A DNA stretch of 64,000 bases from Prevotella sp. khp7 (GTDB taxonomy: Bacteria > Bacteroidota > Bacteroidia > Bacteroidales > Bacteroidaceae). The notes under the pieces were generated by a model. It had not been told where the DNA came from and did no database searches. It saw only the letters and a program-made list of their open reading frames with translations. Below are positions 62,952 to 64,000 of the stretch, one piece after another. Position 1 is the first letter of the stretch, and each line of letters opens with the position of its first letter. The stretch is taken from positions 478,682 through 542,681 of the forward strand of contig NZ_FOIV01000001.1 in NCBI RefSeq assembly GCF_900109055.1. The letters run 5' to 3'. The position numbers and the translations under genes are program-made.

Positions 62952-63803
62952 ATGTTAAGAATTGCAGTACAATCTAAAGGACGTCTTTTCGATGACACGA
63001 TGAATCTGTTAGCCGAGGCTGATATCAAGGTCAGTGCATCGAAGCGTACCCTGTTGGTCCAGTCGTCCAATTTCCCGCTGGAGGTTCTTTACCTTCGCGA
63101 TGATGATATCCCCCAGAGTGTAGCCAGCGGCGTGGCTGACATCGGTGTGGTTGGTGAGAACGAGTTCGTAGAGCGCGGTGAAGATGCCGATATCATCTCC
63201 CGTCTCGGTTTCTCTAAGTGCCGTTTGTCTTTGGCCATTCCCAAGGAGATTGACTACAAGGGTGTCGAGTGGTTTAATGGTAAGAAGATTGCCACCTCCT
63301 ATCCTGGCATTCTAAAGAAGTTCCTTGATGAGAAAGGTATTAAAGCCGAGATTCATGTCATCACAGGTTCTGTAGAGATCAGCCCTGGTATAGGCTTGGC
63401 CGATGGTATCTTCGATATCGTCAGCAGCGGCTCTACCCTCGTCAGCAATAACCTCCGCGAGGTTGAGGTGGTGATGTGGAGTGAGGCACTGCTCATCGGC
63501 AACAAACAGCTCTCAGAGGAGAAACGTCTCATTCTTGAACAGATGCTTTTCCGCTTCAAGGCAGTAAAAGATGCTGAAGATAAGAAATATGTGCGTATGA
63601 ATGCTCCCAAGGCTCGCCTGCAGGAGATCATCGACGTGCTACCTGGTTTGAAGAGTCCAACCATTATTCCTCTGGCTGACGAAGAGTGGTGCTCTGTTCA
63701 CACCGTGCTCAACCAGAAGCAATTCTGGGACATTATCGGAAAGCTCAAGGAGATGGGAGCTCAAGGCATCCTCGTTACACCAATCGAGAAAATGATCCTT
63801 TAA
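62952..63803 (+). CDS. hisG: ATP phosphoribosyltransferase (long form)
   Basis: First step of histidine synthesis. 283 residues, the long HisG with a C-terminal regulatory domain (about 210-283) for feedback by histidine. LRIAVQSKGRLFDDTM begins the catalytic domain. DIGVVGENEFVERG and SGSTLVSNNLREV hold the PRPP-site residues. The start fits a TAATTTTG promoter at 62914-62921. hisD follows 17 bp downstream. Confidence 0.95.
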   Translation: MLRIAVQSKGRLFDDTMNLLAEADIKVSASKRTLLVQSSNFPLEVLYLRDDDIPQSVASGVADIGVVGENEFVERGEDADIISRLGFSKCRLSLAIPKEIDYKGVEWFNGKKIATSYPGILKKFLDEKGIKAEIHVITGSVEISPGIGLADGIFDIVSSGSTLVSNNLREVEVVMWSEALLIGNKQLSEEKRLILEQMLFRFKAVKDAEDKKYVRMNAPKARLQEIIDVLPGLKSPTIIPLADEEWCSVHTVLNQKQFWDIIGKLKEMGAQGILVTPIEKMIL

Positions 63804-63820
63804 TATAAATAAGGTATAAG

Positions 63821-64000
63821 ATGAATATTATCCGGTATCCTGAAAGAAGTGAGTGGAGCACACTTGTGGAGCGTCCCCATCTGGACGTTTCACAACTCAA
63901 CGAGACTGTGGCCTCAGTACTGGCCGATGTCAAAAAGCGTGGTGACGATGCAGTAAAAGGCTATGAGCTGAAATTCGACCACGTAGATCTTGCATCGCTT
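63821..64000 (+). CDS. hisD: Histidinol dehydrogenase, 5' part only
   Basis: The window ends in this gene. The first 60 codons read MNIIRYPERSEWSTLVERP, then a helix with SVLADVKKRGDDAVKGYELKF. This matches the N-terminal region of HisD enzymes (DVRKRGDAAL-like segment), which make histidine from histidinol in two NAD steps. It lies 17 bp after hisG, so an operon hisG-hisD is expected. Confidence 0.88.
   Translation, partial: MNIIRYPERSEWSTLVERPHLDVSQLNETVASVLADVKKRGDDAVKGYELKFDHVDLASL

Overview
The window looks like chromosomal DNA of a Prevotellaceae-type member of the Bacteroidales. Genes are preceded by the Bacteroidetes promoter signature TAnnTTTG rather than by E. coli type -10 boxes. 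There are many Bacteroidales-specific families: a DUF5103 type IX secretion plug protein, HU/SPOR proteins, serine palmitoyltransferase, class III fructose bisphosphatase, a Nudix-type AraR, and a membrane regulator with a propeller, Y_Y_Y domain and AraC-type HTH. Shine-Dalgarno sequences are mostly absent. Identifications come from reading the translated sequences; no database search was run.

Layout. 0-2.8 kb (minus): rfbC, ugd and a lipoprotein, sugar-nucleotide metabolism for surface polysaccharide. 2.8-16.4 kb (plus): an HU/SPOR protein and an FHA protein, then a long tight run of purU, hisH-A-F-IE, ftsE, lysC, lysA, two unusual glycosyltransferase-like genes, class III fbp and DUF5103. 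16.3-19.3 kb (minus): greA followed by a one-protein membrane regulator lacking kinase and receiver domains. 20.2-24.4 kb: a visibly AT-richer island with a C10 (streptopain-like) cysteine protease lipoprotein, a 14-bp-overlapping small lipoprotein, a small DUF3244-like secreted protein and a divergent membrane-bound TPR/HTH regulator. A striking 19-bp inverted repeat lies between the divergent promoters. 24.6-31 kb: tRNA-Pro, serine palmitoyltransferase, a divergent lipid kinase, a Cys-motif small membrane protein, tRNA-Cys and a four-gene minus-strand operon. 31-37.6 kb: hisB, an ABC-F protein, grpE-dnaJ behind a textbook sigma-54 promoter, and folC. 37.7-50 kb: a galactose block (galM, MFS transporter, galK), an arabinose block (epimerase, SSS symporter, araR, araD, araA, araB), then a CDF cation transporter. 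50-61.6 kb: GH51 arabinofuranosidase, then tkt and rpiB. Between GH51 and tkt sits a block with a candidate leukocidin/VCC-like pore-forming lipoprotein, a histidine acid phosphatase, a ROK kinase and an exo-glucosaminidase. 61.7-64 kb: an MltF-like transglycosylase (minus), hisG and the start of hisD.

How it works together. Arabinose is released by GH51, imported by the symporter, converted by AraA, AraB and AraD to xylulose-5-phosphate, and passed to transketolase and RpiB. Histidine genes lie at three separate loci within 64 kb. The parts that look least ordinary are the leukocidin-like protein with its palindrome-rich divergent intergenic region, the C10 protease locus with its four-half-site operator, the sigma-54 promoter of grpE-dnaJ, a structured intergenic element near 20.0 kb, and a dispersed palindromic element present twice.
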